A stretch of DNA of 22,847 nucleotides from a virus. Under the pieces are notes generated by a model. The model ran no database searches. It was not told the origin of the DNA and was given only the letters and a program-made list of their open reading frames with translations. Positions 8,538 through 16,159 of the stretch are shown piece by piece. The stretch lies in the IMG/VR virus record IMGVR_UViG_3300017527_000717, positions 1 to 22,847 of that record. One strand, given 5' to 3'. The number at the start of each line of letters is the position of its first letter. The stretch's first letter is position 1. The translations under genes and the position numbers were made by a program.

Positions 8538-10798
8538 TATCCTGTTACTCCTACAATTCCTTCCATTACTATACTTATAGCTCCTTGCTTCACTGCATCC
8601 TGTAATGTCTCATTTGCTAATACATCACCTGCAGCATTCATTATAATAATATTTAAGTTGGGTAAATCTTCTTTAGCTACATCTTTAGCTAATAAGTCAT
8701 CTTTTGTTTTCACATCATGCGCAGGCATCATCATATTTTCAGGTGTAATATTTCCTAAATAAGTACTTGACATAACCTCTTTTAACATATCATCGCCCAT
8801 CAATCTTTGAAAATAAGGCATTCTTTCTTGAAATTCTCCTTGAGTCATTTCTTTATTTTTTATTCTCTCCATCTCCATATCTATTATGGATTGACGCGCT
8901 GCGCCTTCCATCATTTTTCCGCCAGTAGGTAATCCGAGTACATCACCAAAAAGAAATTCTCCTATATCCCCAACTCCTCCGAGTGTGGTAGGCCCGCTTC
9001 TTTGATTTTCTATCATTTTAAGTTTATTAACATCACCGAAAGACATTCCTTGATCAAACATATCTACAAGATCTGCTATCTCTATACCTGCCGATAATAA
9101 AGCTCCGGCTGTTCCTAATACTTTTCCTCCTCCACGTAAGCCTCTACTAAGAGTTCTACCTACTTTGCCTGTAGTTTTACCTAACAATCCTGAAGTTCTG
9201 CCTACTGTCCCTGTTGTTTTACCTACAGTTCCTGTTTCAGATCCCCAAGGCACAAACCCTTCTCCTACAGTGTTCGTTACAGTAGGTATAACTGTTTCTG
9301 TAGCAGTGCCTAATATCTTAGGTATTTTCTTCATCAAATTTTTCGTCAGCTTTCTCATTATCAAACCAGACCCTACTATAGTTGCACCTGTCATTATACG
9401 AGGATCAATATCTACACCTACATCATCTAACAATTGTTGAGAGTATGTTGTAAATCCTTTAACTAAGTTTTCACCAGTTTCAAAAAGCCCGCTAGTACCT
9501 TTTTGAGAAGTTGCATCTAGTGCGTCCTGTATTGTTTTTGTTGTTTTTATAAAATCATTACCATACTTCATATTTCTAAAATTATCAGATATGTCTGTAC
9601 TTACATCTTTTATTTCTTTTAAATTATTTAATGTTTGTATAAGTTCAGGTGTAATTCCTAATGCTTTAAGTTTTTCAACTCCTCCTGCGTTCTTACTCCA
9701 TAATTCCATTATATTTTTAGGACTTTGTCCTTGTCCTGATAATCTATGGATCTGCTTTGCGAGTGTATTAATAAGATGTGTTCCACCTTCAGGGCCTGAT
9801 ATTGATTCTTGTGTTATGCCAGGTATTATATTTCTAGCAAGCATATTAGTCTGCAAATCATTTTGGAATTTAGGAACCATTCCAATTAACCCTTGTAATT
9901 CATTTACACCTGTCATCGGTTCATAATTTTCCATTATGTTAAGTATTTGATCAATCGCTACAGGCGCAGCTGTTCCTTGTTTCTTATACTGTAAAAGCCC
10001 TGAAGCAAAAGTTTCAGTCACTTCTCTTCCTGACATGCTTTTAAGTTCATCACCTGCTATAACTTCTGATGTCAATGATCTATAAAGATCTGTTACTTCT
10101 TCTGCATCAACACCAAAAGATTTAAGTTCGTCCCTTAACCTCATAAATCCTGTGACGGATACTCCTGACGCACTTTGTAGGGTAGTAAGTTGTTCTACCA
10201 AAGCATTTATTCTTGGTTCAATACCTTGTATAAATTTAGCACCATCTTCCTCAGACATTCCTTCTGGAGTTAAATCTGCAGCTAACTTTCTAAATAGATC
10301 TTTCTTCATATTAGCATAATCTTCACCATACTGACTATTGTACTCTAAAGATTTTCCAATAAAGTCTAATTGCATATCTAGTTGTGCTTGATAAAAATTG
10401 TCTGTGCCTCCAGGTAATTGACCTAAGCTCATAAACTGCCCCATCTGAGTAGAAGCTAACTTAGTTTGGCGTATGAGTTCAACCATACCTAAAGTCATTC
10501 CGGCGATAGCCCCTGTCACTGTCGCAAGATTCTTAGATTTAAGTACTAATTTATCAAACTCTACTTGCTGAGCTTTTGTAAAATTTGCAGCTTTTTTCAT
10601 TGGGTTAACAAATGCTGTTTCTAATCCAGTTGCAATTCTGCGCATGATGTATCCACCACTCAAAGGATTAGAAAGTAATTGTTTTAACGCACCGGAAAGA
10701 TCGGTCAATAGTGCAGTAGCTCCTGCTACCTGCTCAGCTCCGCTGACATTTAAATTAAGATTCTGAGTATTTTCTATACCGCCAATATCTTGAGACAT
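8537..10798 (-). CDS. Tail tape measure protein
   Basis: A 753-aa, largely helical protein in the canonical place, after two chaperone-position ORFs and before baseplate genes. It has hydrophobic glycine-rich helices (LATVTGAIAGMTLGMVELI near residues 92-110; MTGATIVGSGLIMRK near 470; KVLGTAGALLSAGIEIADLV near 560) typical of tape measure proteins, which thread the tube, set tail length and may contact the host membrane. By the usual rule of about 1.5 angstrom per residue, 753 residues would give a tail near 110 nm; this is an inference. A Gly/Thr/Arg/Lys-rich repeat covers residues 522-549. Its ATG directly abuts the preceding stop (TAAATG). No peptidase or lysozyme motif is evident, unlike some longer tape measures. 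Confidence 0.8.
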   Translation of the reverse strand: MSQDIGGIENTQNLNLNVSGAEQVAGATALLTDLSGALKQLLSNPLSGGYIMRRIATGLETAFVNPMKKAANFTKAQQVEFDKLVLKSKNLATVTGAIAGMTLGMVELIRQTKLASTQMGQFMSLGQLPGGTDNFYQAQLDMQLDFIGKSLEYNSQYGEDYANMKKDLFRKLAADLTPEGMSEEDGAKFIQGIEPRINALVEQLTTLQSASGVSVTGFMRLRDELKSFGVDAEEVTDLYRSLTSEVIAGDELKSMSGREVTETFASGLLQYKKQGTAAPVAIDQILNIMENYEPMTGVNELQGLIGMVPKFQNDLQTNMLARNIIPGITQESISGPEGGTHLINTLAKQIHRLSGQGQSPKNIMELWSKNAGGVEKLKALGITPELIQTLNNLKEIKDVSTDISDNFRNMKYGNDFIKTTKTIQDALDATSQKGTSGLFETGENLVKGFTTYSQQLLDDVGVDIDPRIMTGATIVGSGLIMRKLTKNLMKKIPKILGTATETVIPTVTNTVGEGFVPWGSETGTVGKTTGTVGRTSGLLGKTTGKVGRTLSRGLRGGGKVLGTAGALLSAGIEIADLVDMFDQGMSFGDVNKLKMIENQRSGPTTLGGVGDIGEFLFGDVLGLPTGGKMMEGAARQSIIDMEMERIKNKEMTQGEFQERMPYFQRLMGDDMLKEVMSSTYLGNITPENMMMPAHDVKTKDDLLAKDVAKEDLPNLNIIIMNAAGDVLANETLQDAVKQGAISIVMEGIVGVTG
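9152..9235 (-). repeat. Four 21-bp in-frame tandem repeats within tape measure gene
   Basis: Four imperfect 21-bp units (9152-9172, 9173-9193, 9194-9214, 9215-9235) encode, in protein order, TGTVGKT, TGTVGRT, SGLLGKT and TGKVGRT. A weaker fifth unit (LSRGLRG) may follow. The unit keeps a Gly at the second and fifth positions and a Lys or Arg at the sixth. Because each unit is a whole number of codons, copy number could vary without breaking the frame. Confidence 0.85.
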
Positions 10799-11551
10799 TT
10801 AATCACCTGAAGTTATTACATCTAATTCTTCTTCTGAAGGAGCACCCTTAAAAGAAACTGAAGTATTTTTACGTAATTGTCCAGCGACATCAGATGGAAT
10901 TGGAATATCCATATCTGATAAATCACCATCTACCATTAATTTACGTTGTTTATCATAATCCACATTTATTCTCTTATTATCTTGATTATCCTTATAATTT
11001 TTATACATTTCAGCATCCAGCCAAGGAAGAAGGCTTTCTCTTAAAGAGATAGCATAATTTGTCCAAAATTCTCTATCTGCAGTGTCACAAGCTGTGATCC
11101 AAACAGCCTTTGCATCGCTGCTTCTGCCTATATCTCCAGTATGCTTAAATTCCTTCCACCTTATTATGGAAATTGCGGTCTTGCAATACTCGGTCAAGTT
11201 CTTTTGCAAATAATTTTCCCAACTTGATAACATCCAAAGGTAATGACTATATAAACGTCCTAAAATAACAAAAGATATATTTCTAATACGGTCGGAATCT
11301 ACATCTCTGTTATTTATTTTGCTTATTAAACTTGTAAGATCTTGTATAAAAATATCGTCACGAGATTTAGTAGGTATTTGAAAGGTTACAGATACGTTAC
11401 GCAATTCAGACTCTTTCCAATCTTTAAATGGAAAAGTAGTAATCTCAGGAAGATCTTCACCGAATAAAAAAGCACTTATATCATCAAAATTAAACTTCTG
11501 TTGATGCGGATCGGGCGTCTTTATCTTCCAACTGTTGCTTACGTTCCTCAA
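10799..11551 (-). CDS. Second ORF of the tail assembly chaperone position (250 aa)
   Basis: This ORF lies directly upstream of the tape measure gene and overlaps the preceding ORF by 62 bases in the +1 (or -2) frame. That placement is where myophages and siphophages carry the second, often frameshift-made, tail assembly chaperone. The called start is TTG at 11551, preceded by AAGGAG at 11563-11558 with a 6-base gap, which favours independent initiation. Residues 41-46 contain FPFKDW, echoing PFKDW near the start of the upstream ORF. The middle (residues about 88-170) is helical and Trp-rich (LGRLYSHYLWMLSSWENYL, WKEFKHTGDIGRSSDAKAVW). Residues about 210-250 look disordered. Chaperone function is inferred from position; I do not recognise the sequence itself with confidence. 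Confidence 0.6.
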   Translation of the reverse strand: MRNVSNSWKIKTPDPHQQKFNFDDISAFLFGEDLPEITTFPFKDWKESELRNVSVTFQIPTKSRDDIFIQDLTSLISKINNRDVDSDRIRNISFVILGRLYSHYLWMLSSWENYLQKNLTEYCKTAISIIRWKEFKHTGDIGRSSDAKAVWITACDTADREFWTNYAISLRESLLPWLDAEMYKNYKDNQDNKRINVDYDKQRKLMVDGDLSDMDIPIPSDVAGQLRKNTSVSFKGAPSEEELDVITSGD

Positions 11552-12248
11552 AACTTTCTCCTTCTTTAGTCGCGGGAATTTCTGGTTTGTTATTCTCTAC
11601 ATTAGGTTCAGATTCTATTACTTCTTCTTTTGGAGTTAATGTGTTTGCGGAAATTATAATGAAATCCTTTTGATAATCTCCAACATATCCAGCAATACCT
11701 TCTGGTGTAATTATTTCAGCTAATTCATACTTAACATAGAATGAACCTGCGGGAATTGCGGACTTAGGGTATAATTGATTTGTAATTCCGCATATTACAT
11801 TGCCTTGTAATTGCCGAGCTTGTTTTAAAGTAAGCGCGCCATACACAGCATCAAGTCTGTCTACTACAACCTTCTCTAAATTACGTAAGAAGATAGATAC
11901 CCATTCTCTAGGAGATTGAAAATCGGTTTTATTAGCTTCATTATATCTTGTTAATTCTTCAGCATTAATTAAAGATCTACCTTCTATAGAAAGAATTGAT
12001 CTAGAAAGAATTTCAAACTTTGCGAACTCTAATTGAGCATTCTCATCTTTCCCTTTGTTCTCTGCATTGATATCTAAAATTTCCCCGGCATTACATAACC
12101 TCATAGAAAATATTTTATCCTTCCACGCATGAGATCCTTCCCAGTCTTTAAATGGCTTAACTTCATAAATACCATCGCCATTCAAAGCCCCAAGATTTTC
12201 AAAAGATTCGGCTTGTGGATTTTCCACGTTACCTGTGATTAGTCTCAT
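11490..12248 (-). CDS. Putative tail assembly chaperone (first ORF, 252 aa)
   Basis: A 252-aa protein located between tail tube and tape measure. Residues about 25-55 (GDGIYEVKPFKDWEGSHAW, then KDKIFSMRLCNAGEILDI) and about 100-150 (NLEKVVVDRLDAVYGALTL) resemble tail assembly chaperones of large myophages, with the PFKDWEG...WKDK...RL..GEILDI and LEKxVVDRLDAVYGxL arrangement. The helical core is followed by a beta-like segment and a Glu/Lys-rich C-terminal tail from about residue 212 (EVIESEPNVENNKPEIPAT). Such proteins coat the tape measure during tail assembly and are not in the finished virion. The gene follows a terminator-like hairpin, suggesting lower expression than tube and sheath. 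The last 62 bases overlap the next ORF, leaving room for a programmed frameshift. Confidence 0.6.
   Translation of the reverse strand: MRLITGNVENPQAESFENLGALNGDGIYEVKPFKDWEGSHAWKDKIFSMRLCNAGEILDINAENKGKDENAQLEFAKFEILSRSILSIEGRSLINAEELTRYNEANKTDFQSPREWVSIFLRNLEKVVVDRLDAVYGALTLKQARQLQGNVICGITNQLYPKSAIPAGSFYVKYELAEIITPEGIAGYVGDYQKDFIIISANTLTPKEEVIESEPNVENNKPEIPATKEGESFEERKQQLEDKDARSASTEV
11558..11563 (-). promoter_or_regulatory. Shine-Dalgarno AAGGAG deciding a TTG start inside the upstream gene
   Basis: AAGGAG on the minus strand lies within the coding tail of the first chaperone ORF. It ends six bases before the TTG at 11551. It is a near-ideal ribosome binding site and is the main argument that the second ORF is separately initiated. 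A strong internal Shine-Dalgarno can also stimulate frameshifting, so it does not exclude that. Confidence 0.6.
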
Positions 12249-12270
12249 AATTGCCCTTCTTTATTTATAT

Positions 12271-12323
12271 AAAAAAAGGAGAAGTCAATCAAAACATATT
12301 GTGGGTGTCTGAATCACTTCTCC
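12271..12323 (-). terminator. Terminator-like hairpin between tail tube and chaperone genes
   Basis: Read on the minus strand, GGAGAAGT (12323-12316) is followed, after a loop of about 30 bases, by its exact complement ACTTCTCC (12285-12278) and then seven T residues (12277-12271). The stem is 8 bp with a weak extension into the loop, and the loop is long for an intrinsic terminator, so read-through is likely. Placed 22 bases after the tube stop, it could attenuate transcription into the chaperone and tape measure genes. Confidence 0.5.
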
Positions 12324-12345
12324 ATTAAAATATTGTCATTTTTTA

Positions 12346-12798
12346 TTACTGTCTGCTGACTATGATCCTCTCAGGCCATAATGTAACAGATTCAGTTACC
12401 GTGATAGTTCCTTCTCTGATTGTTTTGCCCCATGTTTGAATCCAACAACGTTCATAAACGATTATACGTGAAGGGCTACCAAGTGATGCAGGGCCTCTTA
12501 CTTCCTCTACAATTTGTATTGGATCAGTAACTTGAGATATATCTTCAAAAGTTGCGAAGCCTAATTCTTCCATCATACCAGCATTATAGGTTTCAAGTCT
12601 ATCAAGTGAAATGGTAAACTCCGTTCTACCAGGAACTATTTCAACAATATCATCTATCTCGTTAAGTATTTCTCTTACTCTCTCGAGGTTACGATTTGCA
12701 GAAGGATTAAATCCTTGGACAGTTCCTATCACAGACCCATTAGCTTTAACGGTGTATGCATAGGATGCAACAGTTGTTGTATTAGGAATACGAGTCAT
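12346..12798 (-). CDS. Tail tube protein
   Basis: A 150-aa protein immediately after the tail sheath gene (19 bases), the usual place and size for a myovirus tube protein. Visible features are VKANGSVIGTVQGFNPSANR, RVREILNEIDDIVEIVPG, RTEFTISLDRLETYNAGMME and the C-terminal strand GTITVTESVTLWPERI, giving the alternating beta sandwich with one helix known from gp19-type tube proteins. In that family, hexamers stack around the tape measure to form the conduit for DNA inside the sheath. No truncation or odd composition is seen. Translation is probably coupled with sheath on one transcript, and a terminator-like hairpin follows it. Confidence 0.75.
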   Translation of the reverse strand: MTRIPNTTTVASYAYTVKANGSVIGTVQGFNPSANRNLERVREILNEIDDIVEIVPGRTEFTISLDRLETYNAGMMEELGFATFEDISQVTDPIQIVEEVRGPASLGSPSRIIVYERCWIQTWGKTIREGTITVTESVTLWPERIIVSRQ

Positions 12799-12817
12799 TA
12801 TTTATTACTCCTCTTTA

Positions 12818-14272
12818 TTATACGTAAGTTGATACTGTTACTGAAATATATTTCAGCGGATATAGATATTTAATTGAACAGGTCACTTCAATTCTTCTAG
12901 GCTCAACAGGATCCTGTTTAGCAGATATTTTTGTTTCTCCTGTAGAAGGATCATCATTAACACCGTAACCATAAATCTCACCTTGTACAACTAATGATCT
13001 TAATATAGCTTCAGTAGTTGCTATAACATCGTTCGGTGTAGTAGGAAGAATTACTTTTCCTTTACCTGTATAAGTATTTTCTAATCCATTTCTTAAAGAT
13101 CTCTTAACTAATCGTTTCTGAGATATAACTGATATTTCTTGTGTATCCGCACTAGTTGGGTCAGTGGTTATGGCATCTCTAATCTTAATAAAGTTAGATT
13201 TGCTCTCTAATACCAGGCAACCATTAGCGGCTAAGAAATTCATTTCAAAATCAGTCCATTTTTCATTTGTTATCGTAATACCTGCAACAGGCATTCCTGT
13301 AATAGGTGTACTTCTCTTGCGTTGTGCTACATGTTTTCCTGCAACAGCGGATGCTAAGAAGTTACCATCTAATATCATCGCATTTCCACTTTCATCAGTT
13401 CTTGCACATTCAGAAGGTACAACATATACACTATCTTCACTTCTTAATACTGTAGACCTGTAAGTATAAGTACCGGCAGTGGCAGGATCTCCTATAGCGT
13501 CAAAACCATCACTTGCAAAATTATCAGACGGAGAACCTTGCATAAGTCCTCTTTCTTTTCTATTCTGATTCATCTTGCCAACATGAGTAAAAGCATAAAC
13601 TAGTAAAGTTTCCTGTTGTGATCTTGTAACAGAACCACTAGGGAATACAACTACTACTTGTTCGATATAGTTATACTTCTCTAAATTATCAATTGCGGTC
13701 TTATAAGCTGTTTCATTATAAGCTGACCCTGATGCTTGTGATACTAATACAGCGGGTGCGCCATTTTCTAAATTAATTGCACCAGCAACTGATAAAATAC
13801 CAGTAGTGGCACTTTCTGATCCATGCTTTTCTGTTAGTAATTTCTTATCATTAAATAGCGTTGGTGTAAATTGAGAAGCAGGTACATCATATGTGTACGT
13901 CACAAAATAAGTATTACCAGAAGATGGAACATCATCTCCAGAACCTGACCAGGTAAGAAATCCTGTGGCATCTACAGATGCGCTTGCTGCATTATATAAT
14001 CCACCACCTGCTGAAATATGGGCATAACTAACAAGCCCTTCTACAATTCCGGCGAATGAAGCTATTTGAGATACAGCTACTCCAGCAGCTGAAAATGCGG
14101 CTAGATAATCGATTGACCCTGTTCCTCTTACAACAGCCTCGTCAGTCACTACACGAGTCATAGAGCCCATACCGACAATCGCAGTCACTCTTGTGGCTTC
14201 TCCTAAGTTAATCAAACGCGGATTATCTAAAACTGTTACATCCACTCCAGGTGGGCTATAAACTGTTGACAT
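12818..14272 (-). CDS. Contractile tail sheath protein
   Basis: A 484-aa protein starting STVYSPPGVDVTVLDNPR, the N-terminal arm signature of sheath proteins (the Y.SPGV pattern that interlocks neighbouring subunits). The middle has surface-type Gly/Ser/Ala-rich segments (about residues 48-175) followed by the sheath core, with YNYIEQVVVVFPSG and a conserved-looking region VAGKHVAQRKRSTPITGMPV. The C-terminal region (RRIEVTCSIKYLYPLKYI and a final strand) is the usual closing strand that completes the inter-subunit sheet. Length is normal for the family. The start has GGAGG eight bases upstream. It is the first gene of the structural block and proves that the phage is a myovirus. Contraction drives the tube through the envelope. 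Confidence 0.92.
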   Translation of the reverse strand: MSTVYSPPGVDVTVLDNPRLINLGEATRVTAIVGMGSMTRVVTDEAVVRGTGSIDYLAAFSAAGVAVSQIASFAGIVEGLVSYAHISAGGGLYNAASASVDATGFLTWSGSGDDVPSSGNTYFVTYTYDVPASQFTPTLFNDKKLLTEKHGSESATTGILSVAGAINLENGAPAVLVSQASGSAYNETAYKTAIDNLEKYNYIEQVVVVFPSGSVTRSQQETLLVYAFTHVGKMNQNRKERGLMQGSPSDNFASDGFDAIGDPATAGTYTYRSTVLRSEDSVYVVPSECARTDESGNAMILDGNFLASAVAGKHVAQRKRSTPITGMPVAGITITNEKWTDFEMNFLAANGCLVLESKSNFIKIRDAITTDPTSADTQEISVISQKRLVKRSLRNGLENTYTGKGKVILPTTPNDVIATTEAILRSLVVQGEIYGYGVNDDPSTGETKISAKQDPVEPRRIEVTCSIKYLYPLKYISVTVSTYV

Positions 14273-14345
14273 AATTAATTCCTCCAGTTACTAAATTTCT
14301 TAGAGTTATTGTGTAAAATCTAATACAGATATAGAGGAAATTTAA

Positions 14346-15143
14346 TTAGCTTTCAAGGGCTAAAGTGCCAACAATATCGTTCAGAAGTGCGGTTTTCCCA
14401 TATCTTTTTATGTAAGAATCCGGATCTTCTCCAGAAGGCAGTTGCACCTTGGAAGAAATCATATCAGCTTTCGCTAATATCGGAAGAATTTTGCGGTATG
14501 CCTTATCTCCAGCGATATCGCCATCATACACTAATACTATATTTTTTGTGAAATATCTCAGGAAATATGCATGTTCCTGAGTAAAAGCTGTGCCACAAGC
14601 CGCAACTACATTGTGCAAACCGTGCATAAATAGGGAAACTACATCGAAATTTCCTTCTACTAATATCACAAACTTATTATCTCTTATGTATCTCGCAGCA
14701 TTATGCAAATTGAAAAACATTAAAGATTTAGAGAAGATATCGCTGGAAGGTGTATTGATGTATTTGGCATATTTATCATCCTTATTGTAGGATGGTAAAA
14801 TATTAGCGCTGAAACCCAAAGTATTGCCAGAAACATCAGCTAATGGAAATGTTATACGTTTGGTAGTAACATTATATGCGTTATTTTCATACATCGCTGC
14901 AATCTTAGTTTCGAATAATAAATCATTTGGTAAGTGATTAAGTGCAAGAAACTCAGAAGTTTTGGCAAATCCTGGATCATACCCTAATTTAAAATATTTG
15001 ATATAATCATCAGTCAGCCCTCTGGAGTATAAATATTGTAGTGCTTCGGGAGTCTCAAATAAAGAATGTATGAAGAATTTTTCTACTTTACTAATGTACC
15101 CCGTATAAGTTTTATACTGTTGTTGTATTTCTTGTATTGTCAT
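14346..15143 (-). CDS. DnaG-like DNA primase catalytic core (RNA polymerase core plus Toprim)
   Basis: A 265-aa protein with the catalytic core of bacterial-type primase. Residues 30-70 (EALQYLYSRGLTDDYIKYF, KLGYDPG) and 96-145 (RITFPLADVSGNTLGFSANI, KYINTPSSDIFSKS) match the DnaG N-terminal core. The Toprim part has VEGNFDVVSL (Glu163), AACGTAFTQEH and LVYDGDIAGDKA (Asp207, Asp209), then PSGEDPDSYI. These acidic residues bind the metals for RNA primer synthesis. The usual N-terminal zinc-binding domain and C-terminal helicase-binding domain are absent; normal DnaG is about 600 aa. They may be supplied by another gene outside the window or be unnecessary. It overlaps the RNA ligase stop by four bases (ATGA), so the two are translationally coupled. 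Confidence 0.85.
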   Translation of the reverse strand: MTIQEIQQQYKTYTGYISKVEKFFIHSLFETPEALQYLYSRGLTDDYIKYFKLGYDPGFAKTSEFLALNHLPNDLLFETKIAAMYENNAYNVTTKRITFPLADVSGNTLGFSANILPSYNKDDKYAKYINTPSSDIFSKSLMFFNLHNAARYIRDNKFVILVEGNFDVVSLFMHGLHNVVAACGTAFTQEHAYFLRYFTKNIVLVYDGDIAGDKAYRKILPILAKADMISSKVQLPSGEDPDSYIKRYGKTALLNDIVGTLALES

Positions 15144-15805
15144 ACACGTGCGAAATCTTTAAACTTTACTTTAGTTATAATTCTACTGCCGTCTCGGGCA
15201 AACAATTCGACTTTTGGACGCGCAACTATACCTTCTGCTATAAAATCTCCCCATTGAGATTTGAAACCTTTTTGGGCGTAAGCAACCATGGATTTCAATC
15301 CCCCTCTTCCAATTATAGGCACATGCTCTATGCCCAACTTGAATGCGATTTCTTCAACTGCCGCCCTTTTTAACCACCATTTACCAATCTTCACATCAAA
15401 TAATACAAAAGATGCATCTGTTCTATATTTCCCGCCTTTTTGAATCTTGCCGCCAAACCCTTCTCCATATAAAGTAACCATCGGAAGATCTTCTTCATCT
15501 TCTATATTATCAAAAAGAAAAACATGTTCAAGCTTGCGTAATGGAAACATCTCGTCTAATTTAGATAATAAGAAATTAGGTGTTTCCGCTCTATCAGTTT
15601 TACCTTGGAACTCTACTCCTTTAATAAGAGGGTATGGGTTATACTGTACTCTGATATTAGTACCATCTACTTTCTCAGTCCATTCCCAATCAAGATTCTG
15701 AAGAAATTCAAATTCAGGAAGTGCAAATTGTCCACCTAAAAGTGTTTTCATATTAGTCTCAGGATCCCTCAGATATACGGTTTGTATTTTTTGATATTCT
15801 ACCAT
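15140..15805 (-). CDS. RNA ligase (nucleotidyltransferase family)
   Basis: A 221-aa ATP-dependent ligase with the motifs of the covalent nucleotidyltransferase superfamily: motif I EKVDGTNIRV (Lys45 nucleophile, forming the AMP adduct), motif III YGEGFGGKI (Glu115), IIIa FVLFDVKIG (residues 133-141), motif IV AEGIVAR (Glu191) and motif V ITKVKFK (Lys212, Lys214). This order and the small size match the T4 Rnl2-like/phage RNA_ligase group, without an OB fold or C-terminal domain. Members seal nicks or breaks in RNA, for example tRNAs cut by host defences; DNA nick sealing is less likely but cannot be ruled out. No polynucleotide kinase partner is in the window. The ATG has GAGGAT upstream. It sits among replication genes. 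Confidence 0.8.
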   Translation of the reverse strand: MVEYQKIQTVYLRDPETNMKTLLGGQFALPEFEFLQNLDWEWTEKVDGTNIRVQYNPYPLIKGVEFQGKTDRAETPNFLLSKLDEMFPLRKLEHVFLFDNIEDEEDLPMVTLYGEGFGGKIQKGGKYRTDASFVLFDVKIGKWWLKRAAVEEIAFKLGIEHVPIIGRGGLKSMVAYAQKGFKSQWGDFIAEGIVARPKVELFARDGSRIITKVKFKDFARV

Positions 15806-15812
15806 GATATCC

Positions 15813-16016
15813 TCATATTATTGTTATTGCTATTTTTACATACTTGTCTGAACCGGGCTCTGTTTCCATTTCTACAGAAGTAAAATCATACCTGCCTACT
15901 TTATTCAATGCTTGCCGTCTTAATAGTGATCTAACCGCTTTAGCTGAATATGCATATGCATAATAAAAACTACCTAAACTAAACCCTCTATAACGTGTTT
16001 TTCTTGTTAAAGACAT
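15813..16016 (-). CDS. Hypothetical 67-aa basic protein
   Basis: A small ORF that I do not recognise. The N-terminal half is rich in Arg, Lys, Tyr and Ser (SLTRKTRYRGFSLGSFYYAY, then RSLLRRQALNKVGRYDF), and the C-terminal third looks like a beta strand (KYVKIAITII). There is no signal peptide or clear membrane segment. The ribosome binding site is weak (GGGA, about eight bases upstream). It overlaps the 3' end of the 54-aa ORF upstream by 29 bases and ends seven bases before the RNA ligase start, consistent with an operon of coupled small genes. It may be a nucleic-acid-binding accessory protein because of its charge, but this is a guess. Confidence 0.45.
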   Translation of the reverse strand: MSLTRKTRYRGFSLGSFYYAYAYSAKAVRSLLRRQALNKVGRYDFTSVEMETEPGSDKYVKIAITII

Positions 16017-16152
16017 TTTTAATCCCGTAATATATACTTTTAGCTTTTAACATTATAAAGGCAACGGGCCCAAATACTAACAAATCTAATAAATTAAAAT
16101 GTGCTAAATGATCCGGGCAAATGCCTAATACATGTAATATTGTTTCCCACAT
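15988..16152 (-). CDS. Small putative membrane protein (54 aa)
   Basis: This short ORF was found by translating the gap after the exonuclease gene. It begins ATG at 16152 with AGGA eight bases upstream, the AGGA overlapping the exonuclease stop codon (TAGGA), and ends at TAG 15990-15988. It reads MWETILHVLGICPDHLAHFN, then LLDLLVFGPVAFIMLKAKSI and a basic tail (YYGIKNVFNKKNTL). Residues about 20-36 form one hydrophobic segment followed by Lys-rich sequence, so one membrane helix with a cytoplasmic C-terminus is likely. The CPD(H/S)..HFDLLDLL-type motif is one I associate with small conserved phage proteins of unknown function. It overlaps the next ORF by 29 bases. Codons look like those of neighbours. 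Confidence 0.6.
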   Translation of the reverse strand: MWETILHVLGICPDHLAHFNLLDLLVFGPVAFIMLKAKSIYYGIKNVFNKKNTL

Positions 16153-16159
16153 ATCATTC

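Noticed and set aside
9152-9235. Tandem repeats considered as iterons of an origin
   Set aside because: They are in frame, divergent at wobble positions and encode a regular heptad, so coding repeat expansion explains them.
11490-11551. Canonical -1 programmed frameshift of tail chaperones
   Set aside because: The second ORF is in the +1/-2 frame relative to the first, so a simple -1 slip would not enter it.
12262-12269. TATAAATA as a definite T4-type late promoter
   Set aside because: I found no second exact copy before any other late gene here, and the surroundings are AT-rich, so it is only mentioned as a possibility.
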